DNA from: Culturomica massiliensis
GTDB taxonomy: Bacteria; Bacteroidota; Bacteroidia; Bacteroidales; Marinifilaceae
Direction of reading: 5' to 3'
Length of the DNA: 64,000 nt
Assembly (NCBI RefSeq): GCF_900091655.1
Contig: NZ_LT594621.1
Location: 3,563,052-3,627,051 of the forward strand
The translations under genes and the position numbers were made by a program. The notes under the pieces are model-generated. The model was given only the letters and a program-made list of their open reading frames with translations. It had not been told where the DNA came from and ran no database searches. Below, piece by piece: positions 1-8,009 of the stretch (its first letter is position 1; each line of letters begins with the position of its first letter).

Positions 1-291
1 CGTTTGAGTGTTTACGATTTGAATGGAAAATGTCTTTATGAGAAAGAATTGGATGCGGCAGGATTGGATTTCCCTTATGTGTATCGATTTTCAGGAGCCG
101 ATGTCCGAATCGGTTTGCTTGATAAAGTAAAGAGTCAGATGATGTTACTGAATTTGAAATCCGGGATGTCAGAGGGTTTTCCGATTAACGGAGATTCTCC
201 TTTTTCCATCATTTTTGCCGATAACGGCAATTTCTATCTTTTTGCCGGTGTTGATAACGGAAGCTTGATTAAATACAAAGTACAGCGGTGA
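1..291 (+). CDS. C-terminal end of an unidentified protein (truncated by window start)
   Basis: Frame 1 is open from the first base and stops at 289-291, so only the last 96 or so codons are present. The fragment has short beta-strand-like blocks with a GFPINGDSPFSI stretch and ends in YKVQR, which resembles the final blade of a beta-propeller-like protein. No catalytic motif is visible and the family cannot be fixed from this tail. The next gene starts 75 bp downstream behind its own promoter, so this is probably the last gene of its transcript. Confidence 0.6.
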   Translation, partial: RLSVYDLNGKCLYEKELDAAGLDFPYVYRFSGADVRIGLLDKVKSQMMLLNLKSGMSEGFPINGDSPFSIIFADNGNFYLFAGVDNGSLIKYKVQR

Positions 292-308
292 TAATATTCT
301 TGTAAATA

Positions 309-340
309 TTTGCATATTTGTTTCTTTTAACATATTTTTG
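309..340 (+). promoter_or_regulatory. Bacteroides-type promoter for the lipoprotein gene
   Basis: A TTTG box at 309-312 is followed after 20 bp by TATTTTTG at 333-340, matching the Bacteroides primary sigma consensus (TTTG, 19-21 bp, TAnnTTTG). The ATG follows at 367, leaving a short leader. Confidence 0.6.
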
Positions 341-366
341 CATCTTAGCATAAAAAGGAATTTGAA

Positions 367-1944
367 ATGAAATCTTTGAAAAATCTTTGTGGTGTAATCG
401 TTGTATGTAGTCTTCTTTTCGGTGCTTGTGGGGATGAAGAACTTTTGAAATTCGGTAATATAGAAGAAATTAAGAATTGGAAGCCCAGCTTTGCCCTGCC
501 GGTGGCCTCCGCAACATATACTGTATGGGGACTGGTCGAACAGAACGATCCCGATGCGAATATTGTACTGAAAGAAGACAAGATTGTTATTCGTTATCAG
601 GAAGACAGTATCTATACTTTTGATGTCAAAAAAGTAATCGATTTGCCTGAAACGGTAGCGACTTTAACTGCCCGGGTGCCAATGGGTAGTATCCCTGGCG
701 GTGTTGTTATTCCGGACGAGGGAATTGATATCCGGTTTCCGGAATCCGGATATCAGGAGGAAAATATAGAATTTGAGGATGGAACAATAGACCGGATAGA
801 GGGAAATGTAATTTGCTCCTATGTGTTGCCGGCAATGGGTTTTACATATCGGGTAAAGCTTACATTGGAAAATGTGAAAACAGACGGTGCTCCTGTCGTA
901 CAGGATTTTATTGTTGGGCTTGACGGAAAGACGGGAGAGTGGGAGTTGGATGAGGTGGTTTTTGACATGGCGGCGCAGGCAAATAAAATCAAATGGAATG
1001 TGTTGATAAGTGTCGACGGTGGTCAGACTATTGCGAATGCAGGAGATTTGTTACTTGCTTTTGAATTGAAAGATGTTCGTTTTACCCGCTTGGAAGGGGG
1101 TATTGATCCCCGGGTAATTGATATTGATCCGGGAGAATTTAATTTGGATATCGATTTCTGGAATAACTTCAATGGTGAATTCGGTTTTAATGATGCTAAA
1201 ATCGAAATGACGGTTACAAATTACGGACTTAAAGTACCCATGTCCGTGAATATGGCATTTACAGCCTATGGTGATGGGAAAGTAAAAGAATTTGCAGGCG
1301 ATCCGCTGGTATTTTCCGGTTGGAATAACGGTAACGAAGCCCATAAAGAAACACTGGGATACGATAAAAGCAATTCCAATATCAATGATGTACTTTCTTT
1401 GCCTCCTAAGGATAAAATTACATACGGAGGAGCGATTACCATCAACCCCGGGAATGGAAAGGTTGTTGTTTTGGGAGATGGGAATGCTAATGTAGACGCT
1501 TATATTGAGATCCCTTTGGATTTGAAAGCGAAAAACCTGGTATTTAACGATACTATTGACGTTGATCTGAACGAGAAATTGTCGGATAAGATATTGGAAG
1601 CTGCCATACGGATAAAAGCAGAAAACGGTGTGCCGCTTGAGTTGAAGGACGGAAATCTTTTGTTGCTGGATGCAAATCATGCATGTATGGATTCTGTAAA
1701 AGTCGATCGGTTTATCGATGCTCCGGTGGTGGGAAACAATGGGGAGGTGACGGTAGCAGAAAGTAATAACCTGATTCGTTTGACTCCGGATAACATCAGT
1801 CATATCGATGGTATGAAGTATATCGTAATACAGGTAAAGGCTGCGACGAGTAATAATGGTGATGTCCCTGTTCAGATAAAACCGGATGCTACCATAAAAT
1901 TGAATCTGATACTTGAAGTCCGGGTTGACGGAGATAAGCTATAA
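367..1944 (+). CDS. Predicted surface or periplasmic lipoprotein, unknown function
   Basis: The 525-residue product starts with a signal peptide ending in a lipobox (LFGAC, Cys about residue 21), so it is a predicted lipoprotein. The mature part is rich in predicted beta strands with many D/G/N turns and carries no recognisable enzyme motif. It looks like the large beta-sandwich lipoproteins of Bacteroidales, but I do not recognise the family. It has its own promoter upstream and a strong terminator downstream, so it is probably monocistronic. Confidence 0.75.
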   Translation: MKSLKNLCGVIVVCSLLFGACGDEELLKFGNIEEIKNWKPSFALPVASATYTVWGLVEQNDPDANIVLKEDKIVIRYQEDSIYTFDVKKVIDLPETVATLTARVPMGSIPGGVVIPDEGIDIRFPESGYQEENIEFEDGTIDRIEGNVICSYVLPAMGFTYRVKLTLENVKTDGAPVVQDFIVGLDGKTGEWELDEVVFDMAAQANKIKWNVLISVDGGQTIANAGDLLLAFELKDVRFTRLEGGIDPRVIDIDPGEFNLDIDFWNNFNGEFGFNDAKIEMTVTNYGLKVPMSVNMAFTAYGDGKVKEFAGDPLVFSGWNNGNEAHKETLGYDKSNSNINDVLSLPPKDKITYGGAITINPGNGKVVVLGDGNANVDAYIEIPLDLKAKNLVFNDTIDVDLNEKLSDKILEAAIRIKAENGVPLELKDGNLLLLDANHACMDSVKVDRFIDAPVVGNNGEVTVAESNNLIRLTPDNISHIDGMKYIVIQVKAATSNNGDVPVQIKPDATIKLNLILEVRVDGDKL

Positions 1945-1968
1945 CTGATTCGGTGAATTATTATAAAT

Positions 1969-2010
1969 AAAAAGGAACTGCTTCCGAAAAGGCAGTTCCT
2001 TTTATTTTTA
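1969..2010. terminator. Bidirectional terminator between convergent genes
   Basis: A 12-bp perfect stem (1970-1981 with 1992-2003) with A-rich left and T-rich right flanks sits between the plus-strand lipoprotein gene and minus-strand rsmI, so it can end both transcripts. Confidence 0.8.
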
Positions 2011-2110
2011 TTGCTTCGATGGTAAATAACTCTGGATTTTAATTGTAGATTTACGATTTTGGATAGAAATCCGTCCGATTTGCGGGAAAATGTCTGCAAT
2101 TAGAACTTAT

Positions 2111-2812
2111 TTATTCCTCCTCAAAATCTTCGTCATCATGTCTCTTTTTGCCTTCTACAAGGATGACAATTTCACCTTTAACACCTTTTTCCGTAAAATA
2201 TTCGATTAATTCGGTAAATGTACCCCTTTTAAATTCTTCGAATTTTTTGCTGATTTCCCGGGCAACACAGGCCATCCGGTTTGTACCGAAAATTTCTCCC
2301 ATCTGTTCGAGTGCTTTTATAAGACGATAGGGCGATTCATAGAAAATCAGTGTCCTGCTTTCTTCGGTAAGAGCAGTCAATCTTTTAATACGTCCTTTTT
2401 TCTGTGGTAGAAAACCTTCGAAACAGAAACGGTCACAAGGAAAGCCCGAATTGACAAGGGCCGGAACAAAGGCTGTCGCACCCGGCAGACATTCTGTTTC
2501 GATGCCGTGTTCAATACAGGTCCGGGTTAGTAAAAACCCCGGATCGGAAATCCCCGGCGTGCCGGCATCGCTTACCAAAGCTATATTTTCTCCTTTCTCC
2601 AGGCGTTCGGCAATTCTTTCGACCTGCTGATGTTCATTGAACTTATGATGAGATTGCAAAGGTGTATTTATATCGTAATGTTTTAACAATGTCGATGTTG
2701 TCCGGGTATCTTCGGCCAGGATAAGATTTACCTCTTTTAACAGACGGATGGCTCTTAAAGTCATGTCTTCCAAATTACCGACCGGAGTCGGGATTAAATA
2801 TAATTTCCCCAT
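2111..2812 (-). CDS. rsmI: 16S rRNA (cytidine(1402)-2'-O)-methyltransferase RsmI
   Basis: The 233-residue protein is a tetrapyrrole-methylase-fold enzyme. RsmI methylates the 2'-OH of C1402 in 16S rRNA using SAM and so tunes decoding. The N-terminal TPVGNLEDMTLRA motif (from residue 9), the AEDTR motif and DAGTPGISDPG are the family hallmarks. The length is somewhat shorter than E. coli RsmI (about 286), as is common in Bacteroidota. The C-terminus is an acidic tail (DDEDFEEE). The gene stands alone, convergent with the lipoprotein gene. Confidence 0.93.
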   Translation of the reverse strand: MGKLYLIPTPVGNLEDMTLRAIRLLKEVNLILAEDTRTTSTLLKHYDINTPLQSHHKFNEHQQVERIAERLEKGENIALVSDAGTPGISDPGFLLTRTCIEHGIETECLPGATAFVPALVNSGFPCDRFCFEGFLPQKKGRIKRLTALTEESRTLIFYESPYRLIKALEQMGEIFGTNRMACVAREISKKFEEFKRGTFTELIEYFTEKGVKGEIVILVEGKKRHDDEDFEEE

Positions 2813-2977
2813 TTTACGGTGTTTTATTCTTTTTTAAAGGCGTGTTATTTGTGCTTTCAAAGATAGTTTATTTATCAATAATTGTAAAGTAAAAAAATAC
2901 TTCTTCTTGCTAAATGTCTTTTATACAATATTTTGAAGATGATATGCAGGTGTTTTTCTAAAAAAAAATAGCTATTT

Positions 2978-3008
2978 TTTGGTGTGAAATAAAAATGTCG
3001 TATATTTG
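2978..3008 (+). promoter_or_regulatory. Promoter of the tRNA-Glu pair
   Basis: TTTG at 2978-2981, a 19-bp spacer and TATATTTG at 3001-3008 give a perfect Bacteroides-type promoter. The first tRNA begins at 3029. The remaining gap back to rsmI (2813-2977) holds no gene that I can see. Confidence 0.8.
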
Positions 3009-3028
3009 CATCCGCTAAAGCAAATAAT

Positions 3029-3100
3029 GGTCCGTTCGTATAGGGGTTAGTACGCAAGATTTTCATTCTTGTAACACGGGTTCGATTCCCGTACGGACTA
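3029..3100 (+). tRNA. tRNA-Glu (TTC), copy 1
   Basis: The 72-nt cloverleaf has acceptor arm GGTCCGT/ACGGACT (one G-U pair at the end) with discriminator A, anticodon stem CAAGA/TCTTG with loop TTTTCAT (anticodon TTC), and T-arm CGGGTTCGATTCCCG. The 3' CCA is not encoded. Confidence 0.95.
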
Positions 3101-3120
3101 CAAGAAAAAAGAACACATAC

Positions 3121-3192
3121 GGTCCGTTCGTATAGGGGTTAGTACGCAAGATTTTCATTCTTGTAACACGGGTTCGATTCCCGTACGGACTA
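3121..3192 (+). tRNA. tRNA-Glu (TTC), copy 2
   Basis: This copy is identical over 72 nt to the one at 3029-3100, separated by 20 bp, and must be co-transcribed from the promoter at 2978. The pair reads into rpsT, whose start lies 34 bp further on, so tRNAs and S20 may share a transcript. Confidence 0.95.
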
Positions 3193-3226
3193 CACAAAAG
3201 AAGTTGAATATTATATATTTGAAGAG

Positions 3227-3478
3227 ATGGCAAATCATCAATCATCAGAAAAAAGAATCAGACAAACTGCGACGAAGAATGCTAGTAATCGTTATTATGC
3301 AAAAACAACCAGAAATGCGGTGAAAAAATTGCGTAATACAACTGAAAAAGCTGTGGCTGTAGAGTTGTTGCCGAAAGTTTCATCTATGTTGGATAAATTG
3401 GCTAAGAAAAATGTTATTCATGACAATAAAGCATCCAATATAAAATCTAAGCTGGCTTTACACGTCAACAAATTGTAA
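3227..3478 (+). CDS. rpsT: 30S ribosomal protein S20
   Basis: The 83-residue, very basic protein binds 16S rRNA early in 30S assembly. The start MANHQSSEKRIRQ, the Lys/Arg-rich helical body (RNAVKKLR) and the C-terminal NKASNIKSKLALHVNKL block are typical for S20, and the length matches the family. It lies directly after the tRNA-Glu pair and ahead of a strong terminator. Confidence 0.95.
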   Translation: MANHQSSEKRIRQTATKNASNRYYAKTTRNAVKKLRNTTEKAVAVELLPKVSSMLDKLAKKNVIHDNKASNIKSKLALHVNKL

Positions 3479-3502
3479 GAACTTCTTCAAATTCAGATAT
3501 GA

Positions 3503-3537
3503 AGAGAGTGTCCTCAAGACACTCTCTAGTTCTTTTT
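3503..3537 (+). terminator. rpsT terminator
   Basis: A 10-bp perfect stem (3503-3512 with 3518-3527) and a 5-nt loop are followed by a T-rich run. Confidence 0.85.
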
Positions 3538-3608
3538 AGGGGTATATCATTGCACTCTTTTTTGTTTCATGGAAAAGTTGTAACTTGTTTATCCAAATTC
3601 GTGGTGTT

Positions 3609-4352
3609 ATGGATAGACAATATATCCCGATAAAATCATGGTCAAAAGAGAACAGGCCGAGAGAAAAATTGCAGAAAGAAGGCATTGCGGCTCTGTCGAC
3701 GTATGAGTTGCTGGCCGTCCTGCTTCGGGCCGGACGGGTGGGGGAATCTGCGTTAGATCTGGCGCGCCGTATACTGGAGGACTGCCATAACGATTTGAAT
3801 GTTTTGGCTCGTATGAGTGTGAGGGATTTGAGAACGAAGTATAAAGGGGTGGGGGTAGCTAAAGCTGCCGCTATCGTAGTTGCGATGGAAGTCGGTCGAA
3901 GAAGGGCGATGGCTGCTGTGGATGTAACGCAATCCCTTTGCTCCAGTATTGAGGTTTTTAATTATATTTCGCCTGTTTTGAAAGATTTGGATCATGAAGA
4001 GTTTTGGGTGATCTATTTAAATCGTTCCAACCGGATATTGAGGAGTGAACGATTATCTTCCGGAGGAATGACCGGAACGGTGATTGATGTCCGGATTCTT
4101 TTCAGAAAGGCTTTGGAGATGAAATCCAATGCGATTATCATTGTCCATAACCATCCGAGCGGTTCGCTCTGTCCCAGTGAATATGATAAAATGATGACGG
4201 CTAAAATCCGGGAAGCAGGGAAATTGTTGGATGTTGTGCTTTATGATCATCTGATTGTCGGAGGGAGTTCTTATTTTAGTTTTGTTGATGAAAATTTGAT
4301 TCATTTGCCGGAAGTGAAGATAAAAAAGGATAAAAAAATTGAAAAGGATTGA
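3609..4352 (+). CDS. radC: RadC/UPF0758 family JAB-domain protein
   Basis: The protein has 247 residues from the ATG at 3609; a TTG 24 bp earlier is in frame but less likely. An N-terminal helix-hairpin-helix-like region (GIAALSTYELLAVLLRAG, later GVGVAKAAAIV) precedes a JAMM metalloprotease-like domain with HNHPSG (H180, H182) and D193. The family was named for a DNA repair phenotype that later work did not support; its real biochemical role is open. The gene is followed at once by its terminator and the grpE promoter. Confidence 0.9.
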   Translation: MDRQYIPIKSWSKENRPREKLQKEGIAALSTYELLAVLLRAGRVGESALDLARRILEDCHNDLNVLARMSVRDLRTKYKGVGVAKAAAIVVAMEVGRRRAMAAVDVTQSLCSSIEVFNYISPVLKDLDHEEFWVIYLNRSNRILRSERLSSGGMTGTVIDVRILFRKALEMKSNAIIIVHNHPSGSLCPSEYDKMMTAKIREAGKLLDVVLYDHLIVGGSSYFSFVDENLIHLPEVKIKKDKKIEKD

Positions 4353-4353
4353 G

Positions 4354-4394
4354 AAAAGCTGTCAGATCGATTGCGACAATCTGGCAGCTTTTTG
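4354..4394 (+). terminator. radC terminator
   Basis: A long stem (4354-4367 with roughly 4379-4392, one G-U pair) is followed by TTTTTG. The T-run overlaps the -33 box of the next promoter. Confidence 0.7.
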
Positions 4395-4421
4395 TATTGG
4401 CAAAGATTTTGCTTAATTTTG
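4391..4421 (+). promoter_or_regulatory. grpE-dnaJ promoter
   Basis: TTTG at 4391-4394, a 19-bp spacer and TAATTTTG at 4414-4421 match the Bacteroides consensus. The predicted RNA start near 4428 favours translation from the ATG at 4461 over the one at 4431, which would have almost no leader. Confidence 0.7.
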
Positions 4422-4460
4422 TTATTGTCAATGAGAAATAATAATCAAAATTATAAAGAT

Positions 4461-5033
4461 ATGGCGGAAGAAAAAGAGAAGAAGGCAAAAGAAACCAAAA
4501 CAAAAGCCGAAAGTAAATCCGAGACTACAGATCAGTCTGGAAAATGTAAAAATTCTGAACATGAGAATGTTGCAGAAGAAGATGTGAAAACAGAAGAGTT
4601 GGAACAACAGCTTGCGGTTGCGAATGATAAATATTTACGGCTATCTGCAGAGTTCGATAACTACCGGAAACGGACGTTGAAAGAAAAAATGGAACTTACG
4701 AAAAATGCAGGCGAAAAAATATTGTCGGACATATTGCCCGTTGTGGATAATTTGGAAAGAGCATTGGCAAGTATGGAGCAATCGGATGATATCGATGCAA
4801 TCCGGGAGGGTATCAAATTGATTTATGCCGGTTTTAAGGACTTTTTGGGCCGGAATGGTGTGAAAGAAATCGACTGCCAAAATAACGTATTCAATACGGA
4901 CGAACATGAGGCCGTGACCAAGATCCCTGCACCGACACCGGATTTGAAAGGAAAAGTTGTCGATTGCATTCAGAAAGGATATAAATTGAATGATAAAGTA
5001 ATGCGATTTGCCAAAGTGGTGGTTGGCGAATAA
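4461..5033 (+). CDS. grpE: Nucleotide exchange factor GrpE
   Basis: The 190-residue cochaperone drives ADP/ATP exchange on DnaK. An N-terminal charged, low-complexity Lys/Glu region (about 45 residues) leads into a long coiled coil (EELEQQLAVANDKYLRLSAEFDNYRKRT), then the GrpE beta domain with the VVDNLERAL and KGYKLNDKVMRFAKVVV motifs. The ATG at 4461 is chosen because the promoter lies at 4391-4421; 4431 is the alternative. dnaJ follows after 69 bp, so the two form a chaperone operon; dnaK is not nearby. Confidence 0.92.
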   Translation: MAEEKEKKAKETKTKAESKSETTDQSGKCKNSEHENVAEEDVKTEELEQQLAVANDKYLRLSAEFDNYRKRTLKEKMELTKNAGEKILSDILPVVDNLERALASMEQSDDIDAIREGIKLIYAGFKDFLGRNGVKEIDCQNNVFNTDEHEAVTKIPAPTPDLKGKVVDCIQKGYKLNDKVMRFAKVVVGE

Positions 5034-5051
5034 CGGAATTGAATTTTTTAA

Positions 5052-5083
5052 TTTACGTTTATAGCTTCTGCTATAGACGTAAA
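5052..5083 (+). other. Hairpin between grpE and dnaJ
   Basis: A 13-bp inverted repeat (5052-5064 with 5071-5083, one G-U pair, 6-nt loop) fills the grpE-dnaJ gap. There is no long T-run, so partial termination, RNA processing or stabilisation is more likely than full termination. Confidence 0.55.
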
Positions 5084-5102
5084 CTTTAATATAATCTAAA
5101 AG

Positions 5103-6257
5103 ATGGCTGAAAAAAGAGATTACTACGAAGTGTTGGGTGTATCGAGAAGTGCAAGCGCTACTGAGATTAAAAAAGCATATCGGAAACTGGCATTACAATA
5201 TCATCCTGATAAGAATCCCGGGGATAAGGAAGCGGAAGAAAAATTTAAAGAAGCAGCAGAGGCTTATGATGTATTGAGTAATGACGATAAACGCAGGAGA
5301 TACGACCAGTATGGTCATGCCGGAGTTGGCGGTGGAGCTGGTGGCTTTGGCGGAGGAATGAGCATGGAGGACATATTCTCTCATTTCGGTGATATCTTCG
5401 GAAATTTTGGCGGCTTTGGCGGTTTCAGTGGCTTTGGCGGTGGCGGAGGACGTGCTCGTCGGGTGAACCGGGGGTCTAACTTGCGTGTAAAAGTCAAATT
5501 GACGCTGGAAGAGATTGCTACCGGGGTAGAAAAGAAAATCAAAGTGAAGAAATATGTCGCTTGTTCACATTGCCACGGTAGCGGCGCAAAAGACGGTACC
5601 TCCTATACGACTTGTTCGACTTGTAACGGTAGCGGGCAGGTGACCCGGGTGCAGAATACGATTCTGGGACAGATGCAGACAACATCGACTTGTCCGGCTT
5701 GTGAAGGAGAAGGTAAGATTATCAAAGAGAAATGTTCTCATTGTAACGGAGAAGGAGTGCAGTTGTCTGAAGAGGTGATTCAATTGAATATTCCTGCCGG
5801 CGTTGCAGAAGGGATGCAGTTGTCTTTGAGTGGTCAGGGAAATGCCGCCCGCCGGGGAGGAATCAATGGAGATCTGATTGTCCTGATTGAAGAGCAGGAG
5901 CATCTGCAGTTGGTTAGGGATGGCAATGACCTTTTGTATAATGTTTTTGTGAGCTTTCCAGAGGCTGTCCTTGGTGATTCTGCAGAAATACCGACCCTTG
6001 AAGGTAAAGTAAAAGTGAAGGTCGAGCCGGGAACACAACCCGGGAAAATTCTTCGTTTGAGAGGAAAGGGATTACCGGATGTAAACGGATACGGAAAAGG
6101 AGATTTGTTGGTAAAAGTGAATGTGTGGATTCCTAAAACGCTTTCGAAAGAAGATAAGAAAATCGTGGAAAAATTGAAAGATTATGAGGTTTTTAGGCCC
6201 GGTAAAACGGATAACAAAACCGGATTTTTCAAGAAAGTGAAGGATTTTTTTGAATAG
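5103..6257 (+). CDS. dnaJ: Chaperone DnaJ
   Basis: The 384-residue Hsp40 delivers clients to DnaK and stimulates its ATPase. The J domain has HPD at residues 34-36. A Gly/Phe-rich linker spans about 75-120. Four CxxCxGxG zinc repeats follow (CSHCHGSG, CSTCNGSG, CPACEGEG, CSHCNGEG), then the client-binding beta domains. All type-I DnaJ elements are intact and the length is normal. Confidence 0.96.
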   Translation: MAEKRDYYEVLGVSRSASATEIKKAYRKLALQYHPDKNPGDKEAEEKFKEAAEAYDVLSNDDKRRRYDQYGHAGVGGGAGGFGGGMSMEDIFSHFGDIFGNFGGFGGFSGFGGGGGRARRVNRGSNLRVKVKLTLEEIATGVEKKIKVKKYVACSHCHGSGAKDGTSYTTCSTCNGSGQVTRVQNTILGQMQTTSTCPACEGEGKIIKEKCSHCNGEGVQLSEEVIQLNIPAGVAEGMQLSLSGQGNAARRGGINGDLIVLIEEQEHLQLVRDGNDLLYNVFVSFPEAVLGDSAEIPTLEGKVKVKVEPGTQPGKILRLRGKGLPDVNGYGKGDLLVKVNVWIPKTLSKEDKKIVEKLKDYEVFRPGKTDNKTGFFKKVKDFFE

Positions 6258-6317
6258 AAAACGTTCGTAAGGCCAAAATGAAAGGTAGAGAATAAATTTT
6301 CTTAAAATAAATATAAA

Positions 6318-7265
6318 GTGGTTACCCTTACCCAATTGGAATATGTCGTTGCCGTCGATGATTATCGCCATTTCGCAACAGCTGCAGAAAAGTGTTTTGT
6401 GACACAGCCTACTTTGAGTATGCAGATTAAAAAAATGGAAGATGATCTGGGTGTGATATTATTCGATAGATCCCGCCAGCCGGTTGTGCCCACGGATATA
6501 GGTTCGCGTTTGATCGCTCAGGCCCGTGTCGTATTGGCTGCTGCCGGTCGTCTGTCCGAAATTATAGCGGAGGATAAAGCAGAAGTTGCAGGTTCGCTGA
6601 AAATCGGAATCATACCGACCTTGGCGCCTTACCTGCTTCCGTTGTTTATCGGAGACTATATCCGGAAATATCCTGCGGTTCGGATTGAAGTGGAAGAAAT
6701 GGTTTCGGAAGATATCATCCGTAGCCTGAAGCAAGATACGATAGATGTCGGACTTTTTGTCACACCTTACCACGATGAAAAAATTGTCGAGCGGCCTGTT
6801 TTTTATGAGGAGATGCTCGTATATGCCAGTCCGGGGCACTCTTTATTGAAAAAAAATAAGGTGAACGTCAGAGATATCGCAACACCGGATATATGGATGC
6901 TGGGGGATGGACATTGCTTCCGGGACCAGGTTGTCAATTTGTGTGAGATGAAAAATTTTCAACACCGTAACCTGCCTTTTGATTTCGAAAGTAATTCCTT
7001 GGAAACCTTGATGAAAATTGTAGACAAGGAGGGTGGTTTTACACTTATACCTGAATTGGCTTTGCAATATATGAGTGAAGAACATCGGCAACAAATAAGG
7101 AGATTTGAGGAAAATGTTCCGTTACGGGAAGTCAGTGTCATTTACTCCCGTTATTATATCAAACATAAACTTATTGATTTGTTGAGTGAAGAAATCTGTT
7201 CTGTCATACCTCCTCAAATGCTGAATAAAGAGAGAGGACGTATCGTAGAATGGAAAAATCATTGA
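6318..7265 (+). CDS. oxyR: LysR-family hydrogen peroxide sensor OxyR
   Basis: The 315-residue LysR-type regulator starts at a GTG. The winged helix-turn-helix (residues about 3-62, with AEKCFVTQPTLSMQIKKME) is followed by the effector domain. C200 and C209 in HCFRDQVVNLC match the redox pair of OxyR (C199/C208 in E. coli), which forms a disulfide under peroxide. This supports OxyR over a generic LysR regulator. No peroxidase gene is adjacent, so targets lie elsewhere. Confidence 0.9.
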   Translation: MVTLTQLEYVVAVDDYRHFATAAEKCFVTQPTLSMQIKKMEDDLGVILFDRSRQPVVPTDIGSRLIAQARVVLAAAGRLSEIIAEDKAEVAGSLKIGIIPTLAPYLLPLFIGDYIRKYPAVRIEVEEMVSEDIIRSLKQDTIDVGLFVTPYHDEKIVERPVFYEEMLVYASPGHSLLKKNKVNVRDIATPDIWMLGDGHCFRDQVVNLCEMKNFQHRNLPFDFESNSLETLMKIVDKEGGFTLIPELALQYMSEEHRQQIRRFEENVPLREVSVIYSRYYIKHKLIDLLSEEICSVIPPQMLNKERGRIVEWKNH

Positions 7266-7278
7266 TTGTCATTTATAA

Positions 7279-7315
7279 TATTTTTGTCTTATAAAGTCCG
7301 GGAGATAACTCCCGG
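7279..7315 (+). promoter_or_regulatory. Possible ppa promoter element and leader hairpin
   Basis: TATTTTTG at 7279-7286 fits the -7 element, but no good TTTG lies 19-21 bp before it. A 7-bp stem with a 4-nt loop at 7298-7315 follows. It could be the end of oxyR or a leader hairpin of the pyrophosphatase gene. Confidence 0.4.
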
Positions 7316-7331
7316 CTTAATTGTTTAAATT

Positions 7332-8009
7332 ATGGGAAATAAAATTAATGACCCGATAGCCAGATTAATGGGTTTGAGATATAAGTCTCATCCGTGGCAT
7401 GGTTTGGAGGTAGGAGAGGATGCTCCGGAAGTATTGACAGCTTTTATTGAGATGGTGCCGACGGATACCGTGAAGTATGAATTGGATAAGGTAAGCGGAT
7501 ATATAAAAATCGATCGTCCGCAAAAATATTCGAATGTTGTGCCGGCTTTATACGGTTTTATTCCGCAAAGTTATTGCGGGGATTTAGTGGCAGAATACTG
7601 TATGCAACAAACGAACCGTACCGAGATTATCGGAGACAGCGATCCGTTGGATATTTGTGTCTTGACTGAAAGAACGATCGCTCATGGCGATATTATCGCC
7701 CGGGTAAGACCTATCGGAGGTTTCCGTATGCTTGACGGTAATGAGGCAGACGACAAAATTATTGCGGTATTGAGGCACGATGCTACGTATCACGGTTACA
7801 ACGATATCAGCGAATTACCCCACGTTGTGGTTGACCGTTTGAAACATTACTTCCTTACTTATAAGGATATGCCGGGTGAAGACGGACAGAAAAAAGTTGA
7901 GATCGTAGGGGTATACGGAAAAGAAGAAGCCCATGAAGTCATTCGCCGTAGTTTGGAAGATTACAAAAACCATTTTGAAGGGTTGGAAGATATCTTAAGT
8001 CGGGTATGA
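7332..8009 (+). CDS. ppa: Inorganic pyrophosphatase (family I)
   Basis: The 225-residue enzyme hydrolyses PPi to two phosphates and pulls biosynthetic reactions forward. The signature GDSDPLDICVL (residues 101-111; D102, D104 and D107 bind metal) and YGFIPQ (74-79) are present. It is longer than the E. coli enzyme (176), as is usual for this Bacteroidota subgroup, with an N-terminal extension. Its last 15 bp overlap the 3' end of the convergent comM gene. Confidence 0.92.
   Translation: MGNKINDPIARLMGLRYKSHPWHGLEVGEDAPEVLTAFIEMVPTDTVKYELDKVSGYIKIDRPQKYSNVVPALYGFIPQSYCGDLVAEYCMQQTNRTEIIGDSDPLDICVLTERTIAHGDIIARVRPIGGFRMLDGNEADDKIIAVLRHDATYHGYNDISELPHVVVDRLKHYFLTYKDMPGEDGQKKVEIVGVYGKEEAHEVIRRSLEDYKNHFEGLEDILSRV

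Noticed and set aside
1051..1803. 250-codon open frame opposite the lipoprotein gene
   Set aside because: Lies wholly inside the lipoprotein gene, which has promoter, lipobox and terminator; the antisense protein has no recognisable features.
3063..3245. Minus-strand frames over the tRNA-Glu pair
   Set aside because: They are translations of the tRNA genes themselves; the cloverleaf and promoter on the plus strand explain the sequence.
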